DNA of 64,000 nt from Natranaeroarchaeum sulfidigenes (GCF_017094485.1 NZ_CP064786.1:2170001-2234000), one strand, 5' to 3'. Positions 1-9,817 are shown, counted from the stretch's first letter. Numbers and translations are program-made. Notes: generated by a model from the sequence alone, not told the origin.

Positions 1-710
1 AGCAATTTCTCGACGTTCTCCTCGGGGGCGACGTCGATCTTGTTCGCCGCGACGATGATCGGCTTCGTGCGCTCGCGGACGTCCCGCGCCAGCGCTTCGC
101 GATGGTCGTCAGTCCAGTCCGCCGGGTTCTCGGGGTACTCGACCTCACGCAGACTCGCCGCGACCTCCGCCTCGGTTGCGCCAAAGCCGGTGAGCATCTC
201 GGCGAGGGCTTCGTCGATGTCAAAGCCGGGCGACCGGGACTGGCGCTCGACAGTCTCCCAGTTGCGGTCGACGATACTCGCCAGCCAGAGGTCCATCTCC
301 TCCTCGATAAAGTCGATGTCCTCGATCGGATCGTGGCTGCCCGTCTCGACCGGTTCGCCCTTCGCGTTCGTCCCGCCCGAGGCATCGACGACGTTGATGA
401 TCGCGTCGGCGTTCGTCAGTTCGTCCAGAAACTGATTGCCGAGGCCTTTCCCCTCGTGTGCGCCCGGAACGAGCCCAGCGACGTCAAGCAGTTCGATTGG
501 GACGTAGCGCTTCCCGTCGTGACAGTTCTTCATCCCACAGCGCTCCTCGCGAGTGAGACAGGGACACTCGGTGCGTGCGTGTGTGACGCCCCGGTTCGCG
601 TCGATGGTCGTAAAGGGGTAGTTTGCGACGTCGACGTCCGCCCGCGTCGCTGCGGTGTAGAACGTTGACTTGCCGGCGTTTGGCTTCCCGGCAAGCGCGA
701 TCGAGATCAT
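1..710 (-). CDS. ychF: YchF/Obg-family GTP-binding protein, 5-prime part only
   Basis: The start codon is at 708-710 and the frame runs off the left edge of the window without a stop, so only about 236 N-terminal residues are seen. A G1 P-loop (GKPNAGKST) lies at residues 8-16. A cysteine-rich insertion follows (CPC, then C and C before HDGKRY). DVAGLVPGAHEGKG is the G3 region, and NKID (G4) is near the cut end. This arrangement fits the archaeal branch of the YchF/Obg translation-factor GTPases, which bind ribosomes. The missing part should carry the TGS domain. The next gene to the right is divergent. Confidence 0.85.
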   Translation of the reverse strand, partial: MISIALAGKPNAGKSTFYTAATRADVDVANYPFTTIDANRGVTHARTECPCLTREERCGMKNCHDGKRYVPIELLDVAGLVPGAHEGKGLGNQFLDELTNADAIINVVDASGGTNAKGEPVETGSHDPIEDIDFIEEEMDLWLASIVDRNWETVERQSRSPGFDIDEALAEMLTGFGATEAEVAASLREVEYPENPADWTDDHREALARDVRERTKPIIVAANKIDVAPEENVEKL

Positions 711-1041
711 GGAGGCTCTTCTCGGGTCGGGGAAAACTGCCTTTCGGTTCTAGCACTTCCCGTTTGGGTATTACACGTCCGTGATCCCGTATTTCGGGCC
801 ATATATGTGAAAGCCTCTGTCGCGCTGGCTAAAGTCCAAGCTGACTACTTGTCTGCTGTAACCCAGAAATCCCCCGTTCGATCCACCCACACAGCCTCGT
901 CCTCCCCAGCCTCGCCGCTTCACTGCGTTCTGCGGCGTCCCTCACGCAGTTTCGGCTGGCGGCAAGCGCCAGTCAGCGCGCGCCACCGCAACCGCCGGGT
1001 CGGTCCACAGGTTCAAGAACGATCCCGGGGCCAGACTCGTC
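711..1041. other. Intergenic stretch, no gene seen
   Basis: No convincing coding frame lies in these 331 bases between two divergent genes. A stem-loop with arms CTGGCG/CGCCAG and loop GCAAG sits at 956-972. AT-rich ATATATG near 801 could be a promoter for either side. Confidence 0.5.
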
Positions 1042-1506
1042 ATGATTCGCGTCGTGCTCGCGGTCCTGCTGACCGCTACACTGCTCGCTATCGCCGTCCC
1101 GGCGATAGACCGCGGGGGCGTTACCAACACCGAGGGGGTGCTCGACCGGGAGGCCGCCGAAATCGAGACCGCTGCCACCTCGCTCGTCGACGACGAGGAC
1201 CCGCCACCCGTCGGAGTCGACGGCGCACGGCGAAGCCTGACTCTGACGCTTCCGGGAGAGTCGTTTACGACTGCGCCGGTCGACCGGTTCGAGATTCACC
1301 GGGTAGGTGACGATCACTCGGTGGTCCGCTACACCGTCGATGGTGGTCACGTACACACAATGCACGTCGACGCGCCGATCGTCGACGCCGCCGATCCGGG
1401 GAGTGACACTATCGAACTTCGCGGGACCGGCGAGCGAAGCCTCGTACTCACGCTCACGCGCGACCGGACAGGCGGGAAGCCGGTCGTCGAACTCTCTCGA
1501 CGGTGA
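1042..1506 (+). CDS. Small membrane-anchored protein of pilus-like cluster
   Basis: A 154-residue protein starts with one hydrophobic segment (about residues 3-20, MIRVVLAVLLTATLLAIAVP) followed by an acidic, probably extracytoplasmic domain. I recognise it only as a haloarchaeal family of unknown function that usually lies beside Tad/type IV pilus-like secretion ATPase genes. Here that ATPase is not next to it: the following gene starts 47 bp later and is another anchored protein. The function is unknown, but context suggests a cell-surface or pilus assembly accessory. Confidence 0.7.
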   Translation: MIRVVLAVLLTATLLAIAVPAIDRGGVTNTEGVLDREAAEIETAATSLVDDEDPPPVGVDGARRSLTLTLPGESFTTAPVDRFEIHRVGDDHSVVRYTVDGGHVHTMHVDAPIVDAADPGSDTIELRGTGERSLVLTLTRDRTGGKPVVELSRR

Positions 1507-1552
1507 GCTCCGGGCCGACGGTTTAAGTACCAGAACGCGGCGATCTGGGGCC

Positions 1553-2062
1553 ATGGATACCGAAGCACCGGTCGATGCCTGGTATGTCTGGCTCGGCGTC
1601 GCGGCGGTCAGCATCGGACTCGCTGGACTGGCGCTTTGCCTCCCTTCGACGCCCGCGCCGGACGCTACCGCGGCGGCGAACACGATCGAGGAGACGGCAG
1701 CCAGCCCCCACGAGACGACGGGCCAGTACGACCACGATGCGACCGAGGCGCGGATCGGCGAACACCGCCTCTGGCTCCGGACCGACGGAACGGAGAGCAC
1801 GGCTCGAATCGCGTTCGGACAGATGGTCCCAGTGTGCGAAGACGAGCAACTGCGGGCCATCCTCGACGGTGAAGAGCCGCTGGCTGTCTACGACCACAAC
1901 GCCGACAGCGACGCGTGGGCAGCTTTCCACGCGGACGTTGAGGACGCGCGCGACCGGGCGGAAGATCAGAAGTGGCAACCAGCAGAGGGAACGGTACGAG
2001 TCCGGGCGATTGACTACCCTGCTCCCGGGGGTGAAGAGCGTGCCACGCTGGTCGCTGTCTGA
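1553..2062 (+). CDS. Single-span membrane protein, pilus-like cluster
   Basis: This 169-residue protein has one membrane segment (about residues 11-31, YVWLGVAAVSIGLAGLALCL) and an acidic soluble domain. The ATG at 1553 is preceded by a TTTAAGTA element near 1522 that could be its TATA box. It is the first of four genes that overlap in series (1553, 2040, 2495 and 3457), so they are very likely one transcript. The family is unknown to me, and I expect an envelope role from the shared architecture. Confidence 0.75.
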   Translation: MDTEAPVDAWYVWLGVAAVSIGLAGLALCLPSTPAPDATAAANTIEETAASPHETTGQYDHDATEARIGEHRLWLRTDGTESTARIAFGQMVPVCEDEQLRAILDGEEPLAVYDHNADSDAWAAFHADVEDARDRAEDQKWQPAEGTVRVRAIDYPAPGGEERATLVAV

Positions 2063-2498
2063 TGATCGCGGACAGGCGGAGCCGATCCCGGCGCTCGTTG
2101 CGGTCGCTGCCGTCTGCCTCGGCGTGAGCCTGTACGCGGGCTACGCCGCCGACGCCCTCCCGGGCACGAGCGACCGGGCCGTCGAGGAGACCACCCTCGA
2201 TACGGTCTGGACTGAACTCGGCGAGGATGGGCTCTACGACCCGAGCGCCGACGTGTTGGACACGCTCTCCCGCGAGACGCTGCCGGACGGCTATCACGTC
2301 CGTGTCACCATCTCGGTCGAGGACACACGGGGTGACCGGCGCGTCGTCGATCGCGTGCGGATCGATGCACACGGCGACGGCGATCCCGGTTCACCCTCGG
2401 AGGACGCCCGGACCGCGAGCCGGTCGATTCCTGTGGTCGACGAGGACCTACCGGGCGAGATCGATGTCGGCACGCTCAGCGTGGAGGTCTGGCAGTGA
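2040..2498 (+). CDS. Pilin-like small protein
   Basis: The frame begins with GTG at 2040 (alternative GTG at 2031), overlapping the previous gene by 23 bp. The N-terminus reads DDRGQAEPIP followed by a hydrophobic stretch to about residue 33, like the positively charged leader plus hydrophobic helix of archaeal type IV pilins cut by PibD. The rest (about 120 residues) is acidic and presumably surface-exposed. The pilin-like call is inference from this architecture, and the exact start is uncertain. Confidence 0.7.
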   Translation: MPRWSLSDDRGQAEPIPALVAVAAVCLGVSLYAGYAADALPGTSDRAVEETTLDTVWTELGEDGLYDPSADVLDTLSRETLPDGYHVRVTISVEDTRGDRRVVDRVRIDAHGDGDPGSPSEDARTASRSIPVVDEDLPGEIDVGTLSVEVWQ

Positions 2499-3460
2499 CC
2501 AGAAACCGGCGCGGGGTCAGTACTGTTGTCGACGTTACGCTCTGTCTGGCGCTGGTCAGCGCTGCGGTGGTGACGATCGCACTCGTAGCTGAAACGGACA
2601 CTGGTGACCCAGAACCGGATCGGGCCGAACGAACAGCCGAACTGCTGGGCGCGACGACCACCTCGGTGGAGTACTCGATGTCGCCGGTACGGGTCGACGA
2701 CGAGTTTGACGCCGATCCGATCGACACCGAGAGCGCATACGAGCGCACCGATCACGGTCCTGTCGCCGGATTGCTAGCGTCGGCCGCAGTGACGAACACA
2801 GAGATCGGCGGGGCGCAGCTCTCCCGTGGTGGCGAGGAGTACGAGGCGGGTCTCGACGGAGCCGTGTCCGAAACGACCACTGAGATCGACGGGAACGCAA
2901 ACGTCACTGCGGTCTGGGTTCCCTACGAGGGGTCTTCGATCCGCGGTGAGGCGATGGCTGGCTCGGATCCGCCCTTGGACGCCGAGGTCAGCAGCGCCAC
3001 GATGACCGTCTCCTCAGGGATCGACCAGCCGACAGAATCCGAGTTACGTGAAGCCTACGAAGAAGACTACGTTACGTTCGTCGAGGTTGTCTCGGCAGTG
3101 GTCGTCGAGGGATTCTTCCCACCCGAAGCGACACAGCTCGCGCTCGAACGTCAGGGTATCGAACGCCAACTCGCCGCGTACCGCTACGAACGGATGGTCG
3201 GGTCGCTCGACGGTATCGAGGAGTACGATATCGACGAGGAGACGGGGCGGTCGGATGCAGATGCGGTAGCGGCAAACGACGAGCTCGCGGCCGTGCTTGC
3301 CGACGAAATCGTCGCCGAGGAACTTTCGGATGCGCTCGGCGACGAGCTCGATACGTCGGCCGAGACGAATCACAGCGACGCTGAACGCGTGGCACGGGCA
3401 ACCGACGAGCTACTCTCCACGGGCGAGGTTCGGATCGTCGTCAGGACGTGGGATCCATGA
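2495..3460 (+). CDS. Pilin-like anchored acidic protein
   Basis: The GTG start at 2495 overlaps the previous stop (GTGA). The 321-residue product opens with TRNRRGVSTVVDV and a hydrophobic helix to about residue 31, again a type III/IV pilin-like leader with the likely cleavage after RRG. The long acidic remainder contains predicted amphipathic helices rich in E, D and A and no catalytic motif that I can see. It overlaps the following giant gene by ATGA. Confidence 0.75.
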   Translation: MTRNRRGVSTVVDVTLCLALVSAAVVTIALVAETDTGDPEPDRAERTAELLGATTTSVEYSMSPVRVDDEFDADPIDTESAYERTDHGPVAGLLASAAVTNTEIGGAQLSRGGEEYEAGLDGAVSETTTEIDGNANVTAVWVPYEGSSIRGEAMAGSDPPLDAEVSSATMTVSSGIDQPTESELREAYEEDYVTFVEVVSAVVVEGFFPPEATQLALERQGIERQLAAYRYERMVGSLDGIEEYDIDEETGRSDADAVAANDELAAVLADEIVAEELSDALGDELDTSAETNHSDAERVARATDELLSTGEVRIVVRTWDP

Positions 3461-6426
3461 GTGAGCGACGGTCCGTGTCGATCCGCGTCGACGAGCGCGC
3501 ACGCGTTCCCTTCGCGATGATCGGCGTCCTGTTGCTGGTCAGTAGCATCGGGGTCGTCGCCACGCTGGAAACGAGACCCGAGCCGACGGTCGACGACGAT
3601 TCAGCGGTCGCGCTCGATCGGACTGTCGCGGCGTCACAGACAGCTGTTCGGGCCGCTGCCGTCGATGCCACGGAAAACGCGGCACGATCGCCGGTGACGC
3701 AACCGGACCCGAACAGCACTGTCGGTGCAGCGATCGCAGACCGGGAGGACGACCCCCTTGATGCCTATCTTGCGCTCCTGATCTATCTGGAGACCGAACA
3801 GCGACTGGAGCATACCGGGCAGGACCTCGGCGGCGAGACGAGTACCACTGCATCGCTCCCATCGGTCGAACCGACAACCGAAAGCGTGGAGGCCGCACTC
3901 GACCGTGTCGAGATAGCGACACCGAGCGAACACGGGGTCGAGAACGGAACACTACGCGTCTCCGTCGAAGACGTCGCTTTCGAGGCGGAGCAGGGTGGAA
4001 CGACAGTTGCGGACCGCCAGGAGGATCTGACTGTGACGATCGCTTCGACACTGCACGAACTCCACGAGCACACGGCGGAGTACGAATCTCGATTGAATAC
4101 CGGTATTTTCGACGAGGGAGCGAGCTACGATGGGTTCGGCCGCCGGCTCGCGGCGCGGCTCTATCCGGTGTCCTATCTCAAGATCGCACACAAGTACCGG
4201 AACCCCGACGACTTCGAGAACGTCACGCCGAACGACCACACCGAGGTTCTGGCCAATCATGCGGCGTTCTCGGTACAGGAATCGACGTTCGGGACGACCG
4301 ACCCGCACGGCGAACGAACGATGCGCGGTGCGTGGGCGTGTATGGGTGCCGACATCGGCGAGGAGTTGCTTGACACCGACCAGAGTGCGGATGACAGCTA
4401 CGATGCCGAACAGCTCTGTGAGGATCTGGAATACGTCTACGGCGACCACGAAGGAGAGCTTCCTGATGCGCCCACGCTAACCGAGCTTGCGGAAGACGAA
4501 ATCGTCGATTCGGAGTTCACCGAGGAGACGGTCGAACTCCCGGTAGACGAGTTAGCAGATCTCGCATACTTCGACGTAGTCGGTGAGGAGTTCGACTGGG
4601 ATGAGGAGGATCCAATGACCGACGAGGCCTTCGAGGATATCGAGGAAGTTGACTCGGAGGACACGCCGGACTCCCTTGATACGTTGATTGATACCGCGAG
4701 CGGAGAGATACCGGGAGTCGTCGACTCGGTGTACAGAGCGTCGGTGCGTGCCGAGGACGAGATCGAAACGAGCGGTGATCTACCGAGTGCCGAGCCACCG
4801 GACCGTGTCGCGGAGGGGAACTGGACCGAGGTGTACGACGATCGCAAGACGATCGTCAACAGTAGCGATACGACGGTAAATAGCCGGACCCTCTGGCGTG
4901 ATGATACGACACAGAGTCGTCCGTTGTACAGCTACGAGATCACACTCACAAATGAGTACGAACAGACGCGTACATGGGAACGGAAAGTCGAGGCGGCGAA
5001 CGGAACGGATGGGAACACCACGTATGGAACAGACGGGAACGCCACGACGAACCGAACCGAATCAGTCACGAGTACGGACCGCTCGACGAAGCGGTTCGAG
5101 GTGGTAGTCGAGATCGACGGGCGACATAGCCACGGGGCGGCGGTCGACGCCGCAGGGTACGATCCGGAGATCGAATACGCGTTTCGTTCCGGCGGGTCGA
5201 CACGACCAGGTCCCGATCGTCAACGTGTCGGGAATTTCGAGGCCGTGCCTGAGAGTGCGGTCGAAGAGGTGTTCAACACGGGCGCCGACCCGGAGACAGT
5301 CGTCGATCGGCTCGAACAGCGGGTTCAACCAGATGAGGTGTTCGACAGTGAGCAACTGGTTTCGATGCTCGATTACGAGGACGACAGCTGGCTCGATGTT
5401 ACGGTAGAGCCGGACGATGACGATGCCCTCGAAGCGTGGCTGGAAGCCGAAACGGATGACGTGCGCAGAGATGTCAAAGCGGAGGTCGGCCCGCTCGAAG
5501 TCGAACGCCACGAACTGATCACGGCGGACAATAGCCCGATCAAAGGGTACGTCGACGAACTCCGCCAGGCCCAGGACGATATCGTGTTCGAGGGCGAACC
5601 GGACGGCTACGAGAACGCACCCGCGAAGGCACGGGCCGAACTGCGTCTGGCATATATCGAGAGTCTGATCGACGCAATCGAGGCAGTGGGCGATAGCCAC
5701 GAGGACCTTCGGGATGGAATAGAAGACAACATCGCTGATCAACTCGGTGAGGACGCGACCGCGGTGAACAACGTCCTCGACACGTCGCTGGGTATTGGGC
5801 AAGACGCCCTGAACGGCGATATCGAGGAGAACGCTGGCGCGCTCGATAGCTCGCCGCTGACCGAGGAGATGGGATTCGATGTTCGTGGTGCACCGACGTA
5901 CCTCTCGATCGAACCGGTCGAACGCGACGAGGTCGCTGCCGTCCGACCCGCCGGTGCGGCCCCACTCGATACAGCGGGGACGACACACGCACCGATGACG
6001 GCGCGCTACGGAAACTGGATCGGCTATCCGGGTATCCCGGTGATTCCGTTCCCGAGTTTCTGGTACGCTTCGTTCAGCGTCTGGGATGTCGAGGTGAGCG
6101 GCGAGTACGCCCGGTTCGAGGTCAGTGCGGCCGACGGTGCCCCCGATTCCCCGGCCGGGACGACGTACATCCGGGAGGACAGGAGCGTTCACCTGGAGCT
6201 TGACGGCGAGCGTACACGGATCGGAAGTGTCGAGCCGATACGGTTCGATAGCCGAACCGTGATCGTCGGCGTCGTTCCGGGTGGATCGCCCGGTGTCGGC
6301 GATACTGGTTCCTTCTTCAACTGCACGGGGGCGTGGGATAATACCGGCCCAGGCGTTGATTTTGATGAGAACGAAGGCGACTGCAACGGAACGCCAGGGA
6401 CGGATCAAGCAAGAGACGGGAAGTGA
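3457..6426 (+). CDS. Very large membrane-anchored acidic surface protein
   Basis: I chose ATG at 3457, which overlaps the preceding stop as ATGA; a GTG nine bases upstream is in frame. The product is about 989 residues. It has an N-terminal membrane segment at roughly residues 15-36 (VPFAMIGVLLLVSSIGVV) and then some 950 residues of very acidic, probably extracytoplasmic protein. That part has an N-G/S-T rich patch (NGTDGNTTYGTDG) near the middle that offers N-glycosylation sequons. Near the C-terminus is a hydrophobic patch (IPVIPFPSFWYASF). No enzyme motif is visible. As the last and largest member of the four-gene series it may be the main surface component. Confidence 0.8.
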   Translation: MSERRSVSIRVDERARVPFAMIGVLLLVSSIGVVATLETRPEPTVDDDSAVALDRTVAASQTAVRAAAVDATENAARSPVTQPDPNSTVGAAIADREDDPLDAYLALLIYLETEQRLEHTGQDLGGETSTTASLPSVEPTTESVEAALDRVEIATPSEHGVENGTLRVSVEDVAFEAEQGGTTVADRQEDLTVTIASTLHELHEHTAEYESRLNTGIFDEGASYDGFGRRLAARLYPVSYLKIAHKYRNPDDFENVTPNDHTEVLANHAAFSVQESTFGTTDPHGERTMRGAWACMGADIGEELLDTDQSADDSYDAEQLCEDLEYVYGDHEGELPDAPTLTELAEDEIVDSEFTEETVELPVDELADLAYFDVVGEEFDWDEEDPMTDEAFEDIEEVDSEDTPDSLDTLIDTASGEIPGVVDSVYRASVRAEDEIETSGDLPSAEPPDRVAEGNWTEVYDDRKTIVNSSDTTVNSRTLWRDDTTQSRPLYSYEITLTNEYEQTRTWERKVEAANGTDGNTTYGTDGNATTNRTESVTSTDRSTKRFEVVVEIDGRHSHGAAVDAAGYDPEIEYAFRSGGSTRPGPDRQRVGNFEAVPESAVEEVFNTGADPETVVDRLEQRVQPDEVFDSEQLVSMLDYEDDSWLDVTVEPDDDDALEAWLEAETDDVRRDVKAEVGPLEVERHELITADNSPIKGYVDELRQAQDDIVFEGEPDGYENAPAKARAELRLAYIESLIDAIEAVGDSHEDLRDGIEDNIADQLGEDATAVNNVLDTSLGIGQDALNGDIEENAGALDSSPLTEEMGFDVRGAPTYLSIEPVERDEVAAVRPAGAAPLDTAGTTHAPMTARYGNWIGYPGIPVIPFPSFWYASFSVWDVEVSGEYARFEVSAADGAPDSPAGTTYIREDRSVHLELDGERTRIGSVEPIRFDSRTVIVGVVPGGSPGVGDTGSFFNCTGAWDNTGPGVDFDENEGDCNGTPGTDQARDGK

Positions 6427-6439
6427 TCGCGGCGGAGTA

Positions 6440-7177
6440 TCACAGTTCGATTCCGAGCATCACTTCGTCGATGTACTCACCGTCGATCTTGTAGTGCCCC
6501 TCCCTGATCGCTTCCACTTCCCAGCCGTTGTTTTCCAGGAAGTCGATCGCTGCCTGGTTGCTCGCAGGGATACTCTGATAGACCTTTTCGTACTCGTGGG
6601 TTGCAGCCCAGTCTAGTCCACGTTTTAGCAGATGATTTCCGATCCCCTGATCGCGATACTCTTCGAGTACGCCAAGCGTTAACTCCGCTGTGTGTCGCAG
6701 CTTGGCGATTTCGGGGGCACTGAGATGGACCCAGCCGATGACCTCCTCATCGACGGTCGCGACGAAGAACATCCGCGATTCGACATCATTGTGCCGAAGC
6801 AATGCCTCGTCCCGATCGATTTCCCGGGCAACGGTTTCCGCAACGATATGAATGCCTGGCGCTGCAACGGATTTGATCAGGCCGACGATACCGGCGAGGT
6901 CTTCCTGACGTGCCGGTCTGATGGTACACTCGACACCTTCTTCGGTCACCCGTGTTTCCCCGCCCGCCCTGACAGCGACGCGCAGATCACCGTTTTCGGT
7001 CTGTGCTAACACGCCGTCGCGCCGGAGGATGGAAATGTGGTGACGGAATCCTCGACTATCCGACGGAAACAGCTCCGAGCGTACCGTCTGCGGATCGACG
7101 GTTCCGTGTCGTTCGACGAACTCGTAGATTCGCTGTCTGTCCCGATGTTCGAACGACACTGGATCGGATGAAGCCAT
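6440..7177 (-). CDS. Winged-helix/GNAT acetyltransferase fusion, copy A
   Basis: I start at ATG 7177 (MASSDPVSF); an in-frame TTG lies at 7201. Residues about 10-75 form a winged-helix domain (IYEFVERHGTVDPQTVRSEL, then RGFRHHISILRRDGVL). Residues about 85-240 are a GNAT acetyltransferase domain with the acetyl-CoA loop region EEYRDQGIGNHLLKRGL. A second, clearly homologous gene follows at 7310-8047 on the same strand. The pairing of a DNA-binding-type domain with an acetyltransferase suggests a protein or small-molecule acetylase tethered to DNA, or a regulator sensing acyl-CoA; the substrate is unknown. Confidence 0.85.
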   Translation of the reverse strand: MASSDPVSFEHRDRQRIYEFVERHGTVDPQTVRSELFPSDSRGFRHHISILRRDGVLAQTENGDLRVAVRAGGETRVTEEGVECTIRPARQEDLAGIVGLIKSVAAPGIHIVAETVAREIDRDEALLRHNDVESRMFFVATVDEEVIGWVHLSAPEIAKLRHTAELTLGVLEEYRDQGIGNHLLKRGLDWAATHEYEKVYQSIPASNQAAIDFLENNGWEVEAIREGHYKIDGEYIDEVMLGIEL

Positions 7178-7309
7178 ATCTAGAGGAGTAAGGTGTGCCA
7201 ATATTTACTACTTTTCCAAAGGCTGGTGCTCGAAACGGCTTGATCATCGGACAATCGGTTCAACAATGACAACTGCCGACTGAGTTCAGTACTTCATCAG
7301 TACCCGCTG

Positions 7310-8047
7310 TCAGATCTCGATCGCCATCATCAACTCGTCGACGTACTCGCCGTCGATCCGGTAGTGATCGCGCCGGATCGCCTCGGTCCCCCAGCCGTGC
7401 TGTTCGAGGAACTCCGCGGCAGCATCGTTGGTCGCAGGGACGCTCTGATATACCTTCTCGTACCCGTTTGAGGCCGCCCATTCGAGCCCTCGTTCCAGGA
7501 GGTGGCTGCCGAGACCGTTCCCCCGGTATTCGTCGATCACACCGACGGTAAGCTCGGCTGTGTGACTCAGTTTCTCCAGTTCGGGTGAGTGGACATGGAC
7601 CCAGCCGACGACCTCGTCGTTGACCGTTGCGACGAAGAACATCCGTGACTCCAGTTCGTTTTGCCTGAGCAACACGTCCTGATGGTCGAGCTCTTGGGCA
7701 ACCGACTCGGCGACGATATATCGTCCCTGCTGGACTACCTGCCTGATCGCGCCGACGATACCGGAGAGATCGCTCTGGTTTGCTGGCCGAACCTCGAAGC
7801 TGAACTCATCGCCGCTGAACTCCTCGGCACCGTTCACCTCGATTGCGACAGAAAGCGTCCCGTCCTCGGCCTCCTCGAGGTAGCCGTTTCGCTTGAGGAT
7901 TGCAACGTGGTGCCGAAAGCCGCCCGGGTCGTGGGGGAGCAGCTCCTTTTGGGCCTCATCTCTATCGATGCTTCCCGATCGTTCGACGTAGGAGTAGATC
8001 GCTTCTCGGTCCGAATGTTCGAACTCCAGGCGCTGTGAGCTGTGCAT
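7310..8047 (-). CDS. Winged-helix/GNAT acetyltransferase fusion, copy B
   Basis: The start is ATG 8047 (MHSSQRLEFEHSDREAIYSY). The layout matches its neighbour at 6440-7177: winged helix at about residues 8-70 and GNAT at about 80-240, with EYRGNGLGSHLLERGL as the acetyl-CoA loop. Shared stretches such as ESRMFFVATV and EKVYQS show a tandem duplication followed by divergence. The 132-bp gap between the copies holds a likely promoter for copy A (AATATTTACTA near 7200) and a GTACT-N5-AGTAC dyad at 7289-7303 just after this gene, possibly a terminator. Confidence 0.85.
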   Translation of the reverse strand: MHSSQRLEFEHSDREAIYSYVERSGSIDRDEAQKELLPHDPGGFRHHVAILKRNGYLEEAEDGTLSVAIEVNGAEEFSGDEFSFEVRPANQSDLSGIVGAIRQVVQQGRYIVAESVAQELDHQDVLLRQNELESRMFFVATVNDEVVGWVHVHSPELEKLSHTAELTVGVIDEYRGNGLGSHLLERGLEWAASNGYEKVYQSVPATNDAAAEFLEQHGWGTEAIRRDHYRIDGEYVDELMMAIEI

Positions 8048-8117
8048 GAGATTAGTTACCACGACAGACTGTATCAAAGTTGCGGTGAGACTGACGGGGA
8101 CAAAAAATCCGGTGTGG

Positions 8118-8945
8118 CTAGTCTCGCAGTTCCTGTACGCGATCGATGTTCCACGCGAAACCCTTGCCGTCCTCGTTGGGCGTCTCCAGCACGAGCGGCA
8201 CGTCCGCGAGGTCATCGTGGTTGATCAGTGTCCGCATCCCCTTCTCGCCGATCAGCCCTTCGCCGATGTGGGCGTGTTCGTCCTTGTTCGTCCCACATTC
8301 GTGCTTCGAGTCGTTCAGGTGGATGCACTTGAGGTGGTCGAGCCCGACCACGTCGTCGAATTCAGCAATCGTTTCGTTGACACCCTCTTCCGTCGAGAGA
8401 TCGTATCCCGCCGCAAAGGCATGGGCGGTATCGAGGCAGACGTCCAGTTCCTGCTCGCTCCGGTCGATCACCTCCGCGAGGTGTTCGAACTCCCCGCCGA
8501 GTTTCGTGCCACTCCCGGCGTCGCTTTCGATCAGGACGGTAACGCCCTCGGGGATATCCAGTTCATCGAGCGCGCTCGCCGCGTTGTCGAGCCCCCCGTC
8601 GACGCCCGCTCCGGTATGTGCGCCCAGATGAACGTTGACGTAGTCGATATCCAGCGCATCGGCCGCGTCGACCTCTGCCTGCATACTCTCGATCGACTTT
8701 CGCCGCAGGTCGTCTTTCGGCGTACAGAGGTTGACCAGATACGACGAGTGGATGACCCACGGCCCGTCGAGCTTTGCAGCCGTTCCCTCGCGGAACGCTG
8801 CCGCTTCGTCGTCGCCGATATCAGGGTGCTGCCAGACCTGTGGAGAGGTCGTGAAGATCTGTCCACAGTTCCCACCGACATCCAGCTCTCGTTCGACGGC
8901 GTTATCGACGCCGCCAGCTACTGAAACGTGTGCTCCTACTTGCAT
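8118..8945 (-). CDS. nfo: Deoxyribonuclease IV (AP endonuclease)
   Basis: The gene encodes 275 residues from ATG 8945 ([12 protein letters not shown]). Zinc-binding motifs of the endonuclease IV family are in order: GAHVS at the N-terminus, VHLGAHTG, a glutamate in [19 protein letters not shown], and [20 protein letters not shown] with the final E in GEG. The enzyme cuts DNA 5-prime to abasic sites in base-excision repair. Length matches the family. It is a single gene between divergent and co-directional neighbours without an evident operon. Confidence 0.93.
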   Translation of the reverse strand: MQVGAHVSVAGGVDNAVERELDVGGNCGQIFTTSPQVWQHPDIGDDEAAAFREGTAAKLDGPWVIHSSYLVNLCTPKDDLRRKSIESMQAEVDAADALDIDYVNVHLGAHTGAGVDGGLDNAASALDELDIPEGVTVLIESDAGSGTKLGGEFEHLAEVIDRSEQELDVCLDTAHAFAAGYDLSTEEGVNETIAEFDDVVGLDHLKCIHLNDSKHECGTNKDEHAHIGEGLIGEKGMRTLINHDDLADVPLVLETPNEDGKGFAWNIDRVQELRD

Positions 8946-9001
8946 ATCCAGATGCAGGGATCCGAGTGTCAAAGTAACTTCGAACGGCGTCGGTACTGTC
9001 G

Positions 9002-9817
9002 CTACGTCTCTTCAGGATCGACCCGGTCGTGAACCCACATATCGGAGCCATACTTCCGATCGACGAGGGCCGTCGCGTCTTCCAGCTCCGATTCCGACCA
9101 CTCACCATCGTCTGCATCTGCCCACTCACGGAGCGCGGCTTCGAGGCAATCGACTGCCGTCTCCCGCGAGATGTCGGCGTGTTCGCGGATCCCAGTAACC
9201 CGGTCGCTAAACTGTTCATGCGTGGTATCGGGGTTCGAGAAGACGCCGAGATGGCGCTCGGGCGTCAGATCAAACGAGAGCGAACCGTGCTGGATGACTG
9301 CGTCGCGCTGTCGATACTGGGCGTTGCCGCTGATCTTCTGGCCATCGACGAGAATATCGTGGGCCGGATCGATCGCCCGGAGATAGCAGGCTGGTCGATG
9401 TATTTCGGGGTACTTCCGGTCAGCAAACGCGGCGGAGACGTCCATGCGCTCGAACGCATCGAAAATCGGTTCGCAGAGGAGTTCGTACGTCTCCATCAGG
9501 TCGCCCGGTACCTCCTCGGCGGGGGCGACGATCGAGTAGGAGATGTCACCGAACGTGTCGTGGTAGATCCCTCCGCCGCCGGTCTGTCTTCGCGTCACGT
9601 CGATCCCCTCCCGGCGGCAGTAGTCCCAGTCAACTGAACCTGAATCCTGTCCATAGCCGAGTGACAGCGTCGCTGGGTCCCACGTATACACTCGGACCGT
9701 CCGTACGCCGTCTTCGACTGCTGTCCTGGCCGCGATTTCGTCGAGCGCCATTGCCATCGGGCCGGACAGGCATTGTTCCGGGATCGAACGCCACGTCCGC
9801 CCGCTGAGCTCGGTCAT
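9002..9817 (-). CDS. Lipoate-protein ligase A / octanoyltransferase family protein
   Basis: Starting at ATG 9817 ([13 protein letters not shown]) the protein has 271 residues. The BPL/LPL catalytic fold is marked by [12 protein letters not shown] (the RRxSGGG-type loop) and [12 protein letters not shown], where the lysine is the residue that contacts the lipoyl or octanoyl adenylate. It should attach lipoate or octanoate to the E2/H proteins of 2-oxoacid dehydrogenases or the glycine cleavage system. Whether it is a ligase or a transferase cannot be decided here. A longer frame upstream of 9817 is unlikely to be coding. Confidence 0.85.
   Translation of the reverse strand: MTELSGRTWRSIPEQCLSGPMAMALDEIAARTAVEDGVRTVRVYTWDPATLSLGYGQDSGSVDWDYCRREGIDVTRRQTGGGGIYHDTFGDISYSIVAPAEEVPGDLMETYELLCEPIFDAFERMDVSAAFADRKYPEIHRPACYLRAIDPAHDILVDGQKISGNAQYRQRDAVIQHGSLSFDLTPERHLGVFSNPDTTHEQFSDRVTGIREHADISRETAVDCLEAALREWADADDGEWSESELEDATALVDRKYGSDMWVHDRVDPEET

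Noticed and set aside
5062-6408. Long open frame on the minus strand inside the large surface protein gene
   Set aside because: It is the shadow of 3457-6426: the protein is rich in Arg, Val and Ile and lacks the acidic bias of haloarchaeal proteins.
7003-7191. Small plus-strand frame in the GNAT gene region
   Set aside because: Shadow of the winged-helix domain coding sequence on the minus strand.
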